A stretch of DNA of 64,000 nucleotides from Mycobacterium sp. 4858 (GCF_900240975.1 NZ_LT968776.1:372001-436000), one strand, 5' to 3'; shown: positions 23,569 to 33,648, counted from the stretch's first letter. Translations and numbers: made by a program. The notes: generated from the sequence alone by a model not told the origin.

Positions 23569-23712
23569 GACCCCAGGCTCGCGCGCCACCGGGTCGGTGT
23601 CGTCGGTGCTGACACCCGTCTCGCGGGACCGCCAGCCTGACCGCGGCGATACCCGCTGGCTGCAATTACGCTCGGGACTGCCGGTGCGGATCATACGAGA
23701 GGATCGGGTCGG

Positions 23713-24378
23713 GTGGAGCCGGAGAAGCCGGGCACGCGGGTCGTCGTCGCCGACGACGACGTGCTGTTGCGGGAGGGATTGGCCAGCCTGCTGACCCGGT
23801 CCGGTTACCGCGTCGTCGGTCAGGCCGGTGACGCCGCGAGCCTGCTCGAGCTGGTCCGCCGGGAAAAGCCGGAGCTGGCGATCGTCGACATCCGGATGCC
23901 GCCGACGGGCACCACCGAAGGACTCGACGCCGCGATGACAATCCGCGAGGAGCTGCCGCCGGTCGGGCTGGTGATCTTGTCCGCGCACGTGGACGTCGAG
24001 CCGGCGATGCGGCTCCTGGCCAGCGGCCGCGGCGTCGGTTACCTGCTGAAGACGCGGGTCACCGATGTCGACGACTTCCTGGACACGCTGGGCCGCATCG
24101 CCGGCGGCGCATGTGTGGTCGATCCGGCTCTGGTCCAGGAGTTGGTCGAATCGCGCACGCGCAACGACCCGCTGGCCGCGCTGAGCCCACGGGAGTTGGA
24201 GGTCCTCGCCCTGATGGCGGAAGGGCGCTCGAACGCCGGCATCGCCCGCCGCCTGTGGGTCACCGAGGGCACCGTCGAGAAGCACGTCCGCAGCATCATG
24301 ACCAAACTGGAGCTGCGCGAAACCCCGGACGATCACCGACGGGTTCGTGCGGTCGTCACCTTCCTGAAGGCCCGCTGA
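23713..24378 (+). CDS. LuxR/NarL-type two-component response regulator
   Basis: 221 residues. A receiver domain (1-125) has the acidic cluster ADDD, the phosphoacceptor aspartate in AIVDIRMP near residue 59, and the conserved lysine in GYLLKTR. The C-terminal LuxR helix-turn-helix is about 155-215 (LSPRELEVLALMAEGRSNAGIA and GTVEKHVRSIMTKL). The start is a GTG. The histidine kinase follows after three bases, so they form a cognate pair. Confidence 0.92.
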   Translation: MEPEKPGTRVVVADDDVLLREGLASLLTRSGYRVVGQAGDAASLLELVRREKPELAIVDIRMPPTGTTEGLDAAMTIREELPPVGLVILSAHVDVEPAMRLLASGRGVGYLLKTRVTDVDDFLDTLGRIAGGACVVDPALVQELVESRTRNDPLAALSPRELEVLALMAEGRSNAGIARRLWVTEGTVEKHVRSIMTKLELRETPDDHRRVRAVVTFLKAR

Positions 24379-24381
24379 CCG

Positions 24382-25938
24382 GTGCCGAAAGCCAAGTCGC
24401 AGGCCCTGTCTCGCCTGGGCTGGAGGTTGCTGTCGCGCGACCCACTGCCCACGCCGCTGGGGATCGCGGTCGCGACCGCCTGCATCGGCGTGGAGACCGC
24501 CGTCATGCTGCTGCTCAAGACGCTCGCCGAGGACAACGCCTTCGGCGTCCTCTACCTGATCGGGGTGCTGATCGTCGCTACCGGCTGGGGCCCCGGACTG
24601 GCCGCCGCCACCGCGGCGCTCAGCGCGCTCGCTTTCGACTACTTTCGTGGCTGGCCGGACAGCACGATGGTGCCGAGCCAGCCTCAGGACTGGACGGCAT
24701 TGCTGGTCTTCGTCGTCGTCGGACTGGTGGCAAACGCCCTGGCGCGCACCGCACGGGCTCACGCCGCGGACGCCGAACAGCGGCGGCGAGACGCCGAGGC
24801 GAGCCGCGACGAGCTCGGTGTGCTGGCCGAGCAACAAGCCGCGCTTCGCCGGGTTGCCACTCTGGTCGCGCGCGGAGTCCGCCCATCGGACGTCTTCCCG
24901 GCGGTCGCCCACGAGCTGGCGAGATCGCTCGGTGTCGCCAACGCTTCGCTTTGGCGCTACGAGAACGACGGCACCGCAACGCTTGTCGCGGCCCGTGACG
25001 ACCCCGTGCAGGTGGCGCAGATGCCCGTCGGCAGCCGCTGGTCCCTGGGCGGGCAGAACATCGGCGCCATGGTGGCCGATTCCGGTCAGCCCGCTCGAAT
25101 GGACAGTCACGACACGGCGATTGGCGACGTGGCGGCGCTGATTCGCCGTCTCGGATTGCGCAGCGGCGTGGGCGCACCCATCGTGGTCGAGGGCAGGCTG
25201 TGGGGTGTCGCCGTCGTCGGCTCCGCCGCGGAGCCGCTGCCGCCCGATACCGAACAGCGGATCGGCGAGTTCAGCGAGCTGGTCGCGGCCGCCATTGCCA
25301 ATGCGGAAGCGCACGCGGCGCTCACGGCGTCGCGAGCGCGGATCGTCACGGCCGCCGACGATGCCCGGCGCCGCCTGGAGCGCGATCTGCACGACGGGGC
25401 GCAACAGCGGCTGGTATCGCTTGCGCTGCAACTGCGCTCGATCGAGGCCGGCGTCCCGCCCGAACTGGGTTCGCTGAAGAACGAGATCTCGGCGGCCGTC
25501 ACGGGTCTGAGCGCGGCGTCGGCCGATCTCCAGGAGCTCGCCCGGGGCATTCATCCGGCGATCTTGTCCAGAGGAGGGCTCGGTCCGGCGCTCGAGGCGC
25601 TCGCCCGCCGCTGCCCCATTCCGGTCACCGTTCGCCTGGCGCTGGAAGAACAGATTCCCGAGTCGGTCGAAGTCGCGGCGTACTACGTTGTGGCGGAAGC
25701 ACTTACCAACGCGACCCGACACGCGCGCGCCTCACTGATCGACGTCGACGCCCGGACCGACGAGGCGGAGCTGATGGTCGCCATCCGCGACGACGGGGTC
25801 GGTGGAGCGGACAGCCGCAACGGATCCGGGCTCCTCGGCTTGCTTGACCGGGTCGAGGCGCTCGGGGGCCGCCTCGACATTGCCAGTCCGCCCGGTGGCG
25901 GCACCGCGCTGCAGGTCGCGATACCCACCCGCGCGTGA
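24382..25938 (+). CDS. Sensor histidine kinase with DUF4118-like membrane domain and GAF domain
   Basis: 518 residues. Three to four membrane segments lie between about 25 and 125, followed by a short coiled linker and a GAF-like domain (about 150-325). A HisKA_3 dimerisation box contains the phosphoacceptor histidine (RDLHDGAQQRLVSLALQL near 335). The ATPase domain has NATRHA, DDGVGG and GSGLLGLLDRVEALGG. It should phosphorylate the response regulator just upstream. The GAF domain may sense a small ligand or redox state, but no ligand residues can be assigned. This architecture is common in mycobacteria. Confidence 0.92.
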   Translation: MPKAKSQALSRLGWRLLSRDPLPTPLGIAVATACIGVETAVMLLLKTLAEDNAFGVLYLIGVLIVATGWGPGLAAATAALSALAFDYFRGWPDSTMVPSQPQDWTALLVFVVVGLVANALARTARAHAADAEQRRRDAEASRDELGVLAEQQAALRRVATLVARGVRPSDVFPAVAHELARSLGVANASLWRYENDGTATLVAARDDPVQVAQMPVGSRWSLGGQNIGAMVADSGQPARMDSHDTAIGDVAALIRRLGLRSGVGAPIVVEGRLWGVAVVGSAAEPLPPDTEQRIGEFSELVAAAIANAEAHAALTASRARIVTAADDARRRLERDLHDGAQQRLVSLALQLRSIEAGVPPELGSLKNEISAAVTGLSAASADLQELARGIHPAILSRGGLGPALEALARRCPIPVTVRLALEEQIPESVEVAAYYVVAEALTNATRHARASLIDVDARTDEAELMVAIRDDGVGGADSRNGSGLLGLLDRVEALGGRLDIASPPGGGTALQVAIPTRA

Positions 25939-25980
25939 CACCGCGCGGCTTTGGCCACACGGTGTCCTATCGTCATAGCG

Positions 25981-26811
25981 GTGACGACTGATCCCGCCGG
26001 TGTGCCCGAGGCCTTCTTCACCGTCGACGGTGACTCGTATGTTCCGGGCCCGCTGACCCGGGGACCATGGGGCGCCGCGATGGGCGGCCAGAACGTCGGT
26101 GGCCTGTTGGGTTGGGGCATAGAGCAATCCGGCGTCGAGCCCGACTTCCAGCCGGCCCGTCTCACGGTCGACCTGCTGCGTCCGGCGTTGCTCGAACCCG
26201 TGCAGATCCGCACCTCGGTGCAGCGGGAGGGCCGGCGGATCAAGCTCGTTGACGGCGCTCTGGTGCAGAACGGCAACACCGTCGCGCGGGCCAGCGCGCT
26301 GTTCCTGCGGCGGGGGGATCATCCCGACGGGACGGTGTGGTCGGCGCCCCTGGCCATGCCGCCGCTGCCTGCCGACCCCGAGGCCATTCCCACCGACATG
26401 CCCTTTCTGATCTGGGGATACGGGGCCACCACCGCGGGCAGCCCGGGCATCGCGGCCGGCGAGTGGGAACAGTCGCATTCCCGGAAGTTCGCCTGGACGC
26501 GGATCTTTCGCCCGATGGTGCAGGGCTATCCCCTGACCCCATTCACCCGACTGGCTTTCGTCGGTGACATCACAAGTTCGCTGACCCATTGGGGCACCGG
26601 CGGATTGCGCTACATCAACGCCGACTACACGGTCACCGCCAGCCGCCTGCCCGACGGTGAGTACCTGGGCCTGGCCGCGCAAAGCCATTACGGCACGGCC
26701 GGCGTGGCCACCGGCGCCGCCACCCTGTTCGACCGGCACGGCCCGATCGGCACCAGCTCCGCGCTGGCCCTGGCCCAACCGGCCGAGGCGTTCAATCCGC
26801 CCCACACCTAG
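25981..26811 (+). CDS. Acyl-CoA thioesterase family protein (double hot-dog)
   Basis: 276 residues with the two-repeat hot-dog organisation of TesB-like mycobacterial thioesterases. There is an N-terminal GPWGAAMGGQNVGGLLG helix, PARLTVDLLRPALLEPVQI, and a second half with THWGTGGLRYINADYTV and LGLAAQSHYGTAGVATGAATLFD. The GTG at 25981 is chosen. It stands seven bases after TATCGT, a plausible -10 hexamer, so the mRNA may be leaderless. Its stop codon lies in a 12-bp tandem repeat shared with the convergent flavodoxin gene. Confidence 0.82.
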   Translation: MTTDPAGVPEAFFTVDGDSYVPGPLTRGPWGAAMGGQNVGGLLGWGIEQSGVEPDFQPARLTVDLLRPALLEPVQIRTSVQREGRRIKLVDGALVQNGNTVARASALFLRRGDHPDGTVWSAPLAMPPLPADPEAIPTDMPFLIWGYGATTAGSPGIAAGEWEQSHSRKFAWTRIFRPMVQGYPLTPFTRLAFVGDITSSLTHWGTGGLRYINADYTVTASRLPDGEYLGLAAQSHYGTAGVATGAATLFDRHGPIGTSSALALAQPAEAFNPPHT

Positions 26812-26855
26812 TCCATCAGCTAGTCCATCAGCTAGGCCGTCAGCTAGGCCATCAG
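26808..26855. repeat. 12-bp tandem repeat carrying the stop codons of two convergent genes
   Basis: Four units of CTAGtCCATCAG type start at 26808, 26820, 26832 and 26844. Units 1 and 2 are identical; units 3 and 4 differ by one to two bases. The thioesterase stop (26809-26811) is in the first unit and the flavodoxin stop with its last codons (L-M-A-stop) is in the last. Because 12 is a multiple of three, every unit keeps an in-frame TAG on each strand. Confidence 0.92.
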
Positions 26856-27295
26856 CTGGGCGGCGACCGTCGCGCCAAGTTCCCAGCAGGCCCGCAGGTC
26901 GTCCTTGTCCGGCTTGCCCGAAACCACCACGGTCTCTGCGGCTTTCGTCCAGCCCAGGCCGGTGGTGATCGACATGACACCGCGCTCGGCGCCCTCGGTG
27001 CCCTCGTTGCCGTGCAAGTACAGGCCGAACGGGCGCCCCCGCGTCGAGTCGAGCAGCTGATAGTAGGAGCAGTCGAACGCGTGCTTGAGCGCCCCGCTCA
27101 TGTAGCCCAGGTTGGCGGGGCTGCCCAGCAGGTAGCCGTCGGCGCTCAGCATCTCGGCCGGCGACACGGTCAGCGCCGGCCGGCGGACGACCTCGACATC
27201 CTCGATCTCGGGATCGGTGGCGCCGTTGACGACCGCCTCGAACATCTCGTGGCAGTGCGGCGACGGCGTGTGGTGGACGATCAGCAGCGTCTTGC

Positions 27296-27299
<4 letters not shown>
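26844..27299 (-). CDS. Flavodoxin/NADPH-dependent FMN reductase-like protein
   Basis: 151 residues of flavodoxin fold: LLIVHHTPSPHCHEMFEAVV holds the phosphate-binding loop of FMN, and GSPANLGYMSGALKHAFD is the second FMN-contact loop. The ATG overlaps the stop of the upstream membrane-protein gene (ATGA). It corresponds to Rv2771c in the order Rv2771c-Rv2772c-dapB. The partner and reaction are unknown. Confidence 0.87.
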
Positions 27300-28588
<1,289 letters not shown>

Positions 28589-28604
28589 TCGAACATGAGT
28601 TCGA
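28589..28604. promoter_or_regulatory. lexA box: Perfect LexA SOS box over the start codon
   Basis: TCGAAC-ATGA-GTTCGA is a fully symmetric match to the mycobacterial SOS box (TCGAAC, four bases, GTTCGA). The middle four bases include the ATG of the DUF222/HNH gene, so bound LexA would block both promoter and start. LexA-controlled copies of the 13E12 repeat family are known in M. tuberculosis. Confidence 0.9.
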
Positions 28605-29580
28605 TCGACATGCCGGCGGACATAGCCGCCGAATTGGACGCGCTTGACGCGGCCGTGGCAGCGATCGCCCAACGAAATCTCGACGCCCTGCCGCCCGCGG
28701 TCCGACTGCGGGCGCTGGAGCGGAGGGAGACAGCACTACGCCGCCAGGTCGCGGCCAACCACGATGCGATCGCCGGCCTGGCGAAGGAGGACCCTGCCCA
28801 CGTCGGCGGCCCCGTACACAAGGTGGTCGCCGACTGGCTGCGGATCAGCCCTGCCGAGGCGGCCCGCCGGCTTCGGGACGCCAGACAGCTGTCCCCGCGG
28901 CTGACCCTCACCGGCCAGGCGCTGCCGCCGAAGTTGCCGGCCACCGCCCGGGCGTGGCGTGACGGCATGCTCGACGGTCAGCACCTGCGGGTGATCCAGA
29001 CGTTCGTCCGCGACCTGCCCGGCGAGACGCCGGTCGACACTGTGCAGAAGGCCGAGCGATTCCTGGCCCAGCAGGCGGTGAGCTTGCGTCCCGACCAGCT
29101 GGAAAAGGTCGCGCACCGGTGCGCGCTGCGGATCAACCCGGACGGCAAGTTCTCCGACGCCGACCGCGCGCGGCAGCGCGGCTTCGCCTGGACCGGGCAG
29201 CGCCTCGACGGGATGAGCGTCGGGAGACTGGTCGCGTCCCCGGAACTGCGCGCCAACCTCGATGCCTGGCTGGCGCGGTTCGCCGCGCCCGGCATGTGCA
29301 ACCCGGACGACGAAACGCCCTGTGTCGAAGGCGAAGCCAGCGACGAGTCGGCGAGCGGCGACCTGCGCAGCCACGCGCAACGCCAGCACGACGCCCTGAA
29401 TGCCTTGGTGCGCGGCCGGCTGGGCGATCCGAAACTGGGATCCCACAATGGATTACCGGTCACCGTTATCGTCTCCACCACGCTGCAGGAGCTGACGGCC
29501 GGCACCGGGCGGGCGGTCACCGGCGGAGGAACGGTGCTGCCGATGCGCGACGTGCTCCGGATGGCCCGCCACGCCTACCA
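28595..29580 (+). pseudogene. 5' part of a DUF222/HNH (13E12 family) gene, split by an IS110-family element
   Basis: 328 native codons from the ATG at 28595 encode the DUF222 domain: a helical N-terminus with LERRETALRRQVAANHDAI, then ADWLRISPAEAARRLRDA, AVSLRPDQLEKVAHR and TGGGTVLPMRDVLRMARHAY. After HAY the reading frame enters the inserted element and would stop near 29743. The remaining HNH part resumes at 30986 in the matching frame. Joining the two would give a 455-residue protein. Family members are thought to be HNH endonucleases of mobile type; their role is unclear. Expression is probably under LexA. Confidence 0.9.
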
Positions 29581-29600
29581 ACTTGTTGAATTGGGAGCAA

Positions 29601-29798
29601 GAGAGCGTGGCCTGCAGCCATGCTTCTCTAGGCGGTGGCCGGCTCCGCTCGACGCGCACCTGTCACCGGTAGGGGTTGACTTAGTAGTGACCTGCGTCCG
29701 GTCATCGCCGCAAACGAGGAGTGGCTTGAGAGAGGCCTGCTAAGCCGAAAGTTGATGTGCCCTCCTCGCTTTCAACATATCGAAGTGAGGAGTGAGAC
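29601..29798 (+). ncRNA. Candidate bridge RNA in the IS110 left end
   Basis: IS110-group elements make a guide (bridge) RNA from the non-coding stretch before the transposase; this stretch has the right place and size. One stem-loop is visible. GACGC (29651-29655) pairs with GCGTC (29694-29698), and GTCAC (29662-29666) pairs with GTGAC (29687-29691), with an asymmetric internal loop between them. AGAGAGGC at 29729-29736 repeats the element's right end at 30976-30983, two bases from the CA core. TAGGCG at 29629-29634 complements the left target flank. The RNA itself is inference. Confidence 0.4.
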
Positions 29799-30899
29799 AT
29801 GTCAGCGGTATTAACCATCGACCGACGGGTGGTGATCGCCATCGACCCCCACAAAGCGTCGTGGACCGCCGTCGCAGTCGGCGAGTCTCTGCAGCCCTTG
29901 GCCACCTTGCGGGTATCGGTCAGCCGGGACGGCTACCGGTCACTGCGCCGCTTCGCGCGCGCCTGGCACGCCAGCATGTGGGCCATCGAGGGGGCGCACG
30001 GAATGGGCGCTCCGTTGACCGCCCAGCTGGTCCACGATGGAGTGGACGTCATGGACGTTCCCGCCAAACTCGCTGCCCGCGTACGGCTTCTGTCCACCGG
30101 GCACGGTCGTAAGAACGACGACGCCGACGCCGTGTCGGTCGGGATCGCCGCTCTCAACGCCGCCCACCTCACGACGGTCACCGTCGATGACGCCGCGACC
30201 GCGCTACGAGCAATAGTCGAACACCGCGAGGATCTGGTGAAGACCCGCACTCAAACCATCAACCGGCTGCACGTCCTGCTCACCAAGCTGAGCCCCGGCG
30301 GAGCATCGGGCACTTTGACCGCCGAACGTGCCGCTACGCTGCTAGGCGCGATCCGTCCCCGAGATGCCGCCGCTAAGGCATTGCGCGCCTTGGCCGTCGA
30401 CATGGTGGCCGAAGTCCGTCACCTCGACCGCCGCATTGCCAAGGCCGCTGACGACATCCAGTCCGCGGTCACCACCTCGGGCACCACCCTCACCGAGCTG
30501 CACGGCATCGGAACAGTCTCGGCCGCCAAGATCATCAGCCGCGTCGGACACGTCCACCGATTCCGCTCAGCAGCCGCCTTCGCCACCTACACCGGCACCG
30601 CCCCCATCGAGGTGTCCTCCGGCGACGTCGTCCGCCACCGGCTCTCCCGCGCAGGTGACCGCCAGCTCAACGCCTGTCTGCACGTCATGGCGCTCACCCA
30701 GATCCGCTCCGACACCCCCGGCCGGACCTACTACCAGCGCAAACGATCCGAAGGGAAGAGCAAACGCGAGGCCATGCGCTGCCTCAAACGACGCCTCTCC
30801 GACGCCGTCTACCGACAACTAACCCGCGATGCCCACCCAGACGAGGCGGACCCGGGAGGACACTCGGGGGCGACTCTGTTGTCTCGCGCGATCGGCTAA
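29799..30899 (+). CDS. IS110-family transposase (DEDD + serine)
   Basis: 366 residues. The N-terminal RuvC-like DEDD domain begins VVIAIDPHKASWTAVAV, continues with WAIEGAHGMG, and has KNDDADAVSVG as the late acidic motif. After a coiled middle (about 140-230), the C-terminal Transposase_20 domain has LHGIGTVSAAKIIS and TGTAPIEVSSGDVVRHRLSRAGDRQLN, which includes the serine thought to attack DNA. The ATG is preceded by GAGGAG at good distance. The gene appears whole, so the element may still be active. Confidence 0.93.
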   Translation: MSAVLTIDRRVVIAIDPHKASWTAVAVGESLQPLATLRVSVSRDGYRSLRRFARAWHASMWAIEGAHGMGAPLTAQLVHDGVDVMDVPAKLAARVRLLSTGHGRKNDDADAVSVGIAALNAAHLTTVTVDDAATALRAIVEHREDLVKTRTQTINRLHVLLTKLSPGGASGTLTAERAATLLGAIRPRDAAAKALRALAVDMVAEVRHLDRRIAKAADDIQSAVTTSGTTLTELHGIGTVSAAKIISRVGHVHRFRSAAAFATYTGTAPIEVSSGDVVRHRLSRAGDRQLNACLHVMALTQIRSDTPGRTYYQRKRSEGKSKREAMRCLKRRLSDAVYRQLTRDAHPDEADPGGHSGATLLSRAIG

Positions 30900-30985
30900 T
30901 ACCCCGTACACCGACACTTCAGACAAGTCACTTCCCGGGCCCGCAATCACACGCTACAACCAACACCCTTGACACAGAGAGGCGT

Positions 30986-31369
30986 CACTATCTGGCGGTG
31001 TTCGATGAGCACTCGGGCCGCCCGCTGTATCTCGGCCGGACGCGGCGAATCGCCACCCCGGATCAGCGCATCGTGCTGTACGCGAAGGACCGCGGCTGCA
31101 CGCATCCTGGCTGCGACGCGCCGGGCTACTGGTGCGAGGTCCACCATCTCGACGAGTGGGCCGGCGGCGGATTGACCGACGCCGACAAGCTCACCTTCGC
31201 CTGCGCGCAGCACCACAAGCTGATCGACAAGGGCTGGCGGACAAGGAAACTCCCGAACGGACGCACCGAATGGATTCCGCCGCCGCGCTTGGGCCGCGGC
31301 CCGGGCAGCAACGACTACCACCACCCGGAACGCCTCTTCGAGGAAGAGCGTGACGACGACGTCCCTTAG
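30986..31369 (+). pseudogene. 3' part of the DUF222/HNH gene (HNH domain)
   Basis: 127 codons and a stop: HYLAVFDEHSGRPLYLGRTR, then CTHPGCDAPGYWCEVHHLDEW, which carries the HNH zinc/metal site, then FACAQHHKLIDKGW and a tail NDYHHPERLFEEE typical of the family. It is the in-frame continuation of the fragment ending at 29580. Alone it has no good start with a ribosome site, though the GTG at 30998 could be used. Removal of the IS with one copy of CA would restore the gene exactly. Confidence 0.9.
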
Positions 31370-31776
31370 CGCGGCTGCGCCCCGTCGGCGGCCGATGCCC
31401 AGGGATCCGTGGCGACCAGATGGGTGCTATGCAGCGCGGCCGCCCGATGCACGTGAGCGCGCTCGTAGTACTCGGGGTTCGTCGCCATGGACACGAACGC
31501 CGCCCGCGACGGGTAGCGGACGACGACGATGGCGTCCCAGAACGGACGGTCGAGGTCGCCGGCGACGACGTGGCTGGCGTCTCCCGCGTAGACGAGCGTG
31601 GCGCCCACCGATTCGAGGAACGGCTGAACCTCCTTGGCGTAGCGCTGGTAGTGCGCCGCTCCGTCTTGTTTGAACTGCAGGAGGTTGATCATGACCACGG
31701 GGCTGTCGTTGTCCGACGCCGCGGCCACCAGCGTGGCCAGCTGGCCTTCATTCGGTTCGATCGCGGTGGCCATCAT
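31366..31776 (-). CDS. DUF1330 domain-containing protein
   Basis: 136 residues of ferredoxin-like fold: PVVMINLLQFKQDGAAHYQRYAKEVQPFLESVGATLVYAGDA, then WDAIVVVRYPSRAAFVSMATNPEYYERAHVHRAAAL, the DUF1330 signature. Two adjacent ATG codons open it. The first, at 31776, overlaps the stop of the cupin gene (ATGA) and is preferred. No catalytic role is established for the family. The gene is convergent with the HNH fragment. Confidence 0.85.
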   Translation of the reverse strand: MMATAIEPNEGQLATLVAAASDNDSPVVMINLLQFKQDGAAHYQRYAKEVQPFLESVGATLVYAGDASHVVAGDLDRPFWDAIVVVRYPSRAAFVSMATNPEYYERAHVHRAAALHSTHLVATDPWASAADGAQPR

Positions 31777-32240
31777 GCGCTCCAGCTCGTCAGGTCGCGC
31801 GCGGCGATGTCGTTCGCGGCGCAGTAGGCGTTGTAGCGCTCCACCGAAGTCTTGTGGTTCTCCTGCCACAGGATGGTCTTGCTCTCGTCGAGGAAGAGCA
31901 GCTCACCGGCCAGGAAGAAGAACACCTCGGTGTCCTCCAGGCTCTGCGGCGTGTGCGAGGAGCCCGCGACCTCGTAGACGGTGTCGCCCGCGCGGGAGAT
32001 CCAGTCGTTCTCCTTGTACCGCCACGCGCCGCTGACGGTGTGGCCGACCACGATGCCGGTGTGGTAGTGCGGCGGAAGCTCAAGTCCGGCAGGGAATTTC
32101 ATCGACACGATGATCTCGGCCCGCACCGGGTCGACCTTCCAGTACTTCAGGAGAACCTGGTCGGACAGGGGGGCGAAGGGAATCCACGGGTTTTCGGCGC
32201 CGTCGATGTAATTGACGTCGAGCTCTGGCAGGGTCTGCAT
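31773..32240 (-). CDS. Cupin-domain protein (ChrR-like/2,4'-dihydroxyacetophenone dioxygenase family)
   Basis: 155 residues. A cupin motif is seen in FPAGLELPPHYHTGIVVGHTVSGAWRY (two metal-ligand histidines plus a glutamate-less variant), followed by GDTVYEVAGSSHTPQS, which carries the third histidine. AAGGAGA precedes the ATG at 32240. Members include carbon-carbon bond cleaving dioxygenases, so an oxidative role is likely, but the substrate is unknown. Coupled to the DUF1330 gene. Confidence 0.82.
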   Translation of the reverse strand: MQTLPELDVNYIDGAENPWIPFAPLSDQVLLKYWKVDPVRAEIIVSMKFPAGLELPPHYHTGIVVGHTVSGAWRYKENDWISRAGDTVYEVAGSSHTPQSLEDTEVFFFLAGELLFLDESKTILWQENHKTSVERYNAYCAANDIAARDLTSWSA

Positions 32241-32361
32241 TCCAACTTCTCCTTGAGAGGATTGTTTGCTACCGCAGCGCGGCTGGAGCAAAACATAGGA
32301 GCGGTCGGCCGCATCCGCTCGGCGCGGCGAGACAACGTTGACGGCCGCGTTTGTGCTCGGC

Positions 32362-33648
32362 TCACAATTCGGCGTGCCGAAAATGCTCCAGACCGGGCAG
32401 GGCCGGCAATAGCGCCAGCGCGACAGACAGCTCGAGCGTGTCGGTGTCGATGCTGCGGCCCAGGATCGCCTCGGCCTGGTTCACGCGATAGGTGACGGTG
32501 TTGGGGTGCACGGTGAGCCGCTGGGCGGCGCGCACGCGGCTGCGGTTTTCGCCCAGATAGACCGCCAGCGTCGTCGCGAGCCGATAGGTGTCCTCGTTGT
32601 CGGCGGCCAGCGGCCCCAGCACCCTGGTGACGAACGTCGTGGCATGCTCCCGGTCCACGCTGGCAAGAGCGGCGACGGCGACATCGCGGTAATGGGTGAC
32701 CGAAGCACCGCGGGCCCCCATCAGCGATACCACGCGCCGCGCGTGGGCGGCCTCGAGGTAGCTCCGGCGAAAGCCCTTGAGCCCACGAGCCGGATCACCG
32801 AAGGCGAGGCGGACGCTCGCCGGTTGCTCGGCACCGCTCAGCGTCGCCTCCCGCACCGTGAGCGGGCCCCGGCGGCTCACCCACGCGGCAACCGCCAGGG
32901 AACCCGACGGATGGACCAGGGTACTTTCCGCCCCCGTGACGCGCCCGATGCCGGCGATGACGCGGCCCAACAGCGGCTGGGCGTCGCCCTCTTCGGGCAG
33001 GTCGTCAACCCACGCGATGACGGCGACATGCTGGCGATTGATGTCGTAGCGCAGTCTTTTCGACGCGCGCAGCGGTTCCCGCTCACGCTCGGCGAGAATG
33101 TCGTCGACCGCGCTCGCGCGGGCCGCGGTCGCGCCACGCAACCATGCGTCCCGCTCGACCTCGTAGGTCTGCTCGGCCCGCATCATCGCCCCGTCGACGT
33201 AGGCGAACATCCACCCGGTGGCCAGCTCCATCGCCTTCGCCTGTTGGGCGGCGTCTTTCGCCGTCGCCGCGATCCGGGCGAGCATCCACTGCCACACCAG
33301 TTCCTGAGCCAGCCGGTAAAACCGCATCAGATCGGCCAACGCCACCTGGCGCTGCACGGCCGCGCGCGCGATCGCTTGCGTGGACGGCGGCAGCTCCACC
33401 CGACGCGGATCTGCGCCGAGCTCGATGATCTGGGCCAGCTGCCGCAGGCTCGCGTCGCTGCTCACCACGTTCTCCCTGACCGTCTGGTCGTCGGGAAACA
33501 GCTGCGGGAGCTCGGCTTGCATCCGGGCGACGGAGCGCTCGGCCAGGTCGGTGGCGCCGGCACGCAACTCGGCCGCGATCGGCACCAGCACCTGCTGCCA
33601 TACCCGCTGCGCGGCCGGGTCTTGCACCGGCGGCCATTCGAGCTCCAT
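32362..33648 (-). CDS. PucR/CdaR-type helix-turn-helix transcriptional regulator
   Basis: 428 residues from the ATG at 33648 (MELEWPPVQDP). In-frame starts at 33681 (GTG) and 33696 (TTG) would lengthen it by 11 to 16 residues, and none has a clear ribosome site. A helical N-terminal half is followed by a GGDEF-like fold remnant and the C-terminal PucR helix-turn-helix (YLGENRSRVRAAQRLTVHPNTVTYRVNQAEAILG). It is divergent from the SDR/monooxygenase/acyltransferase operon, which it probably controls. The inducer is unknown. Confidence 0.88.
   Translation of the reverse strand: MELEWPPVQDPAAQRVWQQVLVPIAAELRAGATDLAERSVARMQAELPQLFPDDQTVRENVVSSDASLRQLAQIIELGADPRRVELPPSTQAIARAAVQRQVALADLMRFYRLAQELVWQWMLARIAATAKDAAQQAKAMELATGWMFAYVDGAMMRAEQTYEVERDAWLRGATAARASAVDDILAEREREPLRASKRLRYDINRQHVAVIAWVDDLPEEGDAQPLLGRVIAGIGRVTGAESTLVHPSGSLAVAAWVSRRGPLTVREATLSGAEQPASVRLAFGDPARGLKGFRRSYLEAAHARRVVSLMGARGASVTHYRDVAVAALASVDREHATTFVTRVLGPLAADNEDTYRLATTLAVYLGENRSRVRAAQRLTVHPNTVTYRVNQAEAILGRSIDTDTLELSVALALLPALPGLEHFRHAEL

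Larger units (their letters stand above)
29581..30985 (+). mobile_element. IS110-family insertion sequence
   Basis: About 1405 bases inserted inside the DUF222/HNH gene. The borders were set by rebuilding the interrupted protein: the left flank ends CACGCCTACCA and the right flank resumes CACTATCTGG. A two-base CA is left on both sides (29579-29580 and 30986-30987), as expected for the short core of IS110 recombination. There are no terminal inverted repeats. The layout is a 218-base non-coding left end, one transposase gene and an 86-base right end, which is the IS110-group order. The exact IS name cannot be given without a database. Confidence 0.85.

Noticed and set aside
23660..23685. Possible DosR box (TCGGGACT half-site) upstream of the response regulator
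   Set aside because: Only the left half matches; the right half of the expected palindrome is absent.
23275..25722. 815-codon minus-strand frame opposite the two-component system
   Set aside because: Almost all of it is antisense to the response regulator and kinase; only the last 97 codons look like a protein and are kept separately.
29581..30985. IS900 or another named mycobacterial IS
   Set aside because: The transposase differs clearly from what I recall of IS900, and no name can be assigned without a database search.
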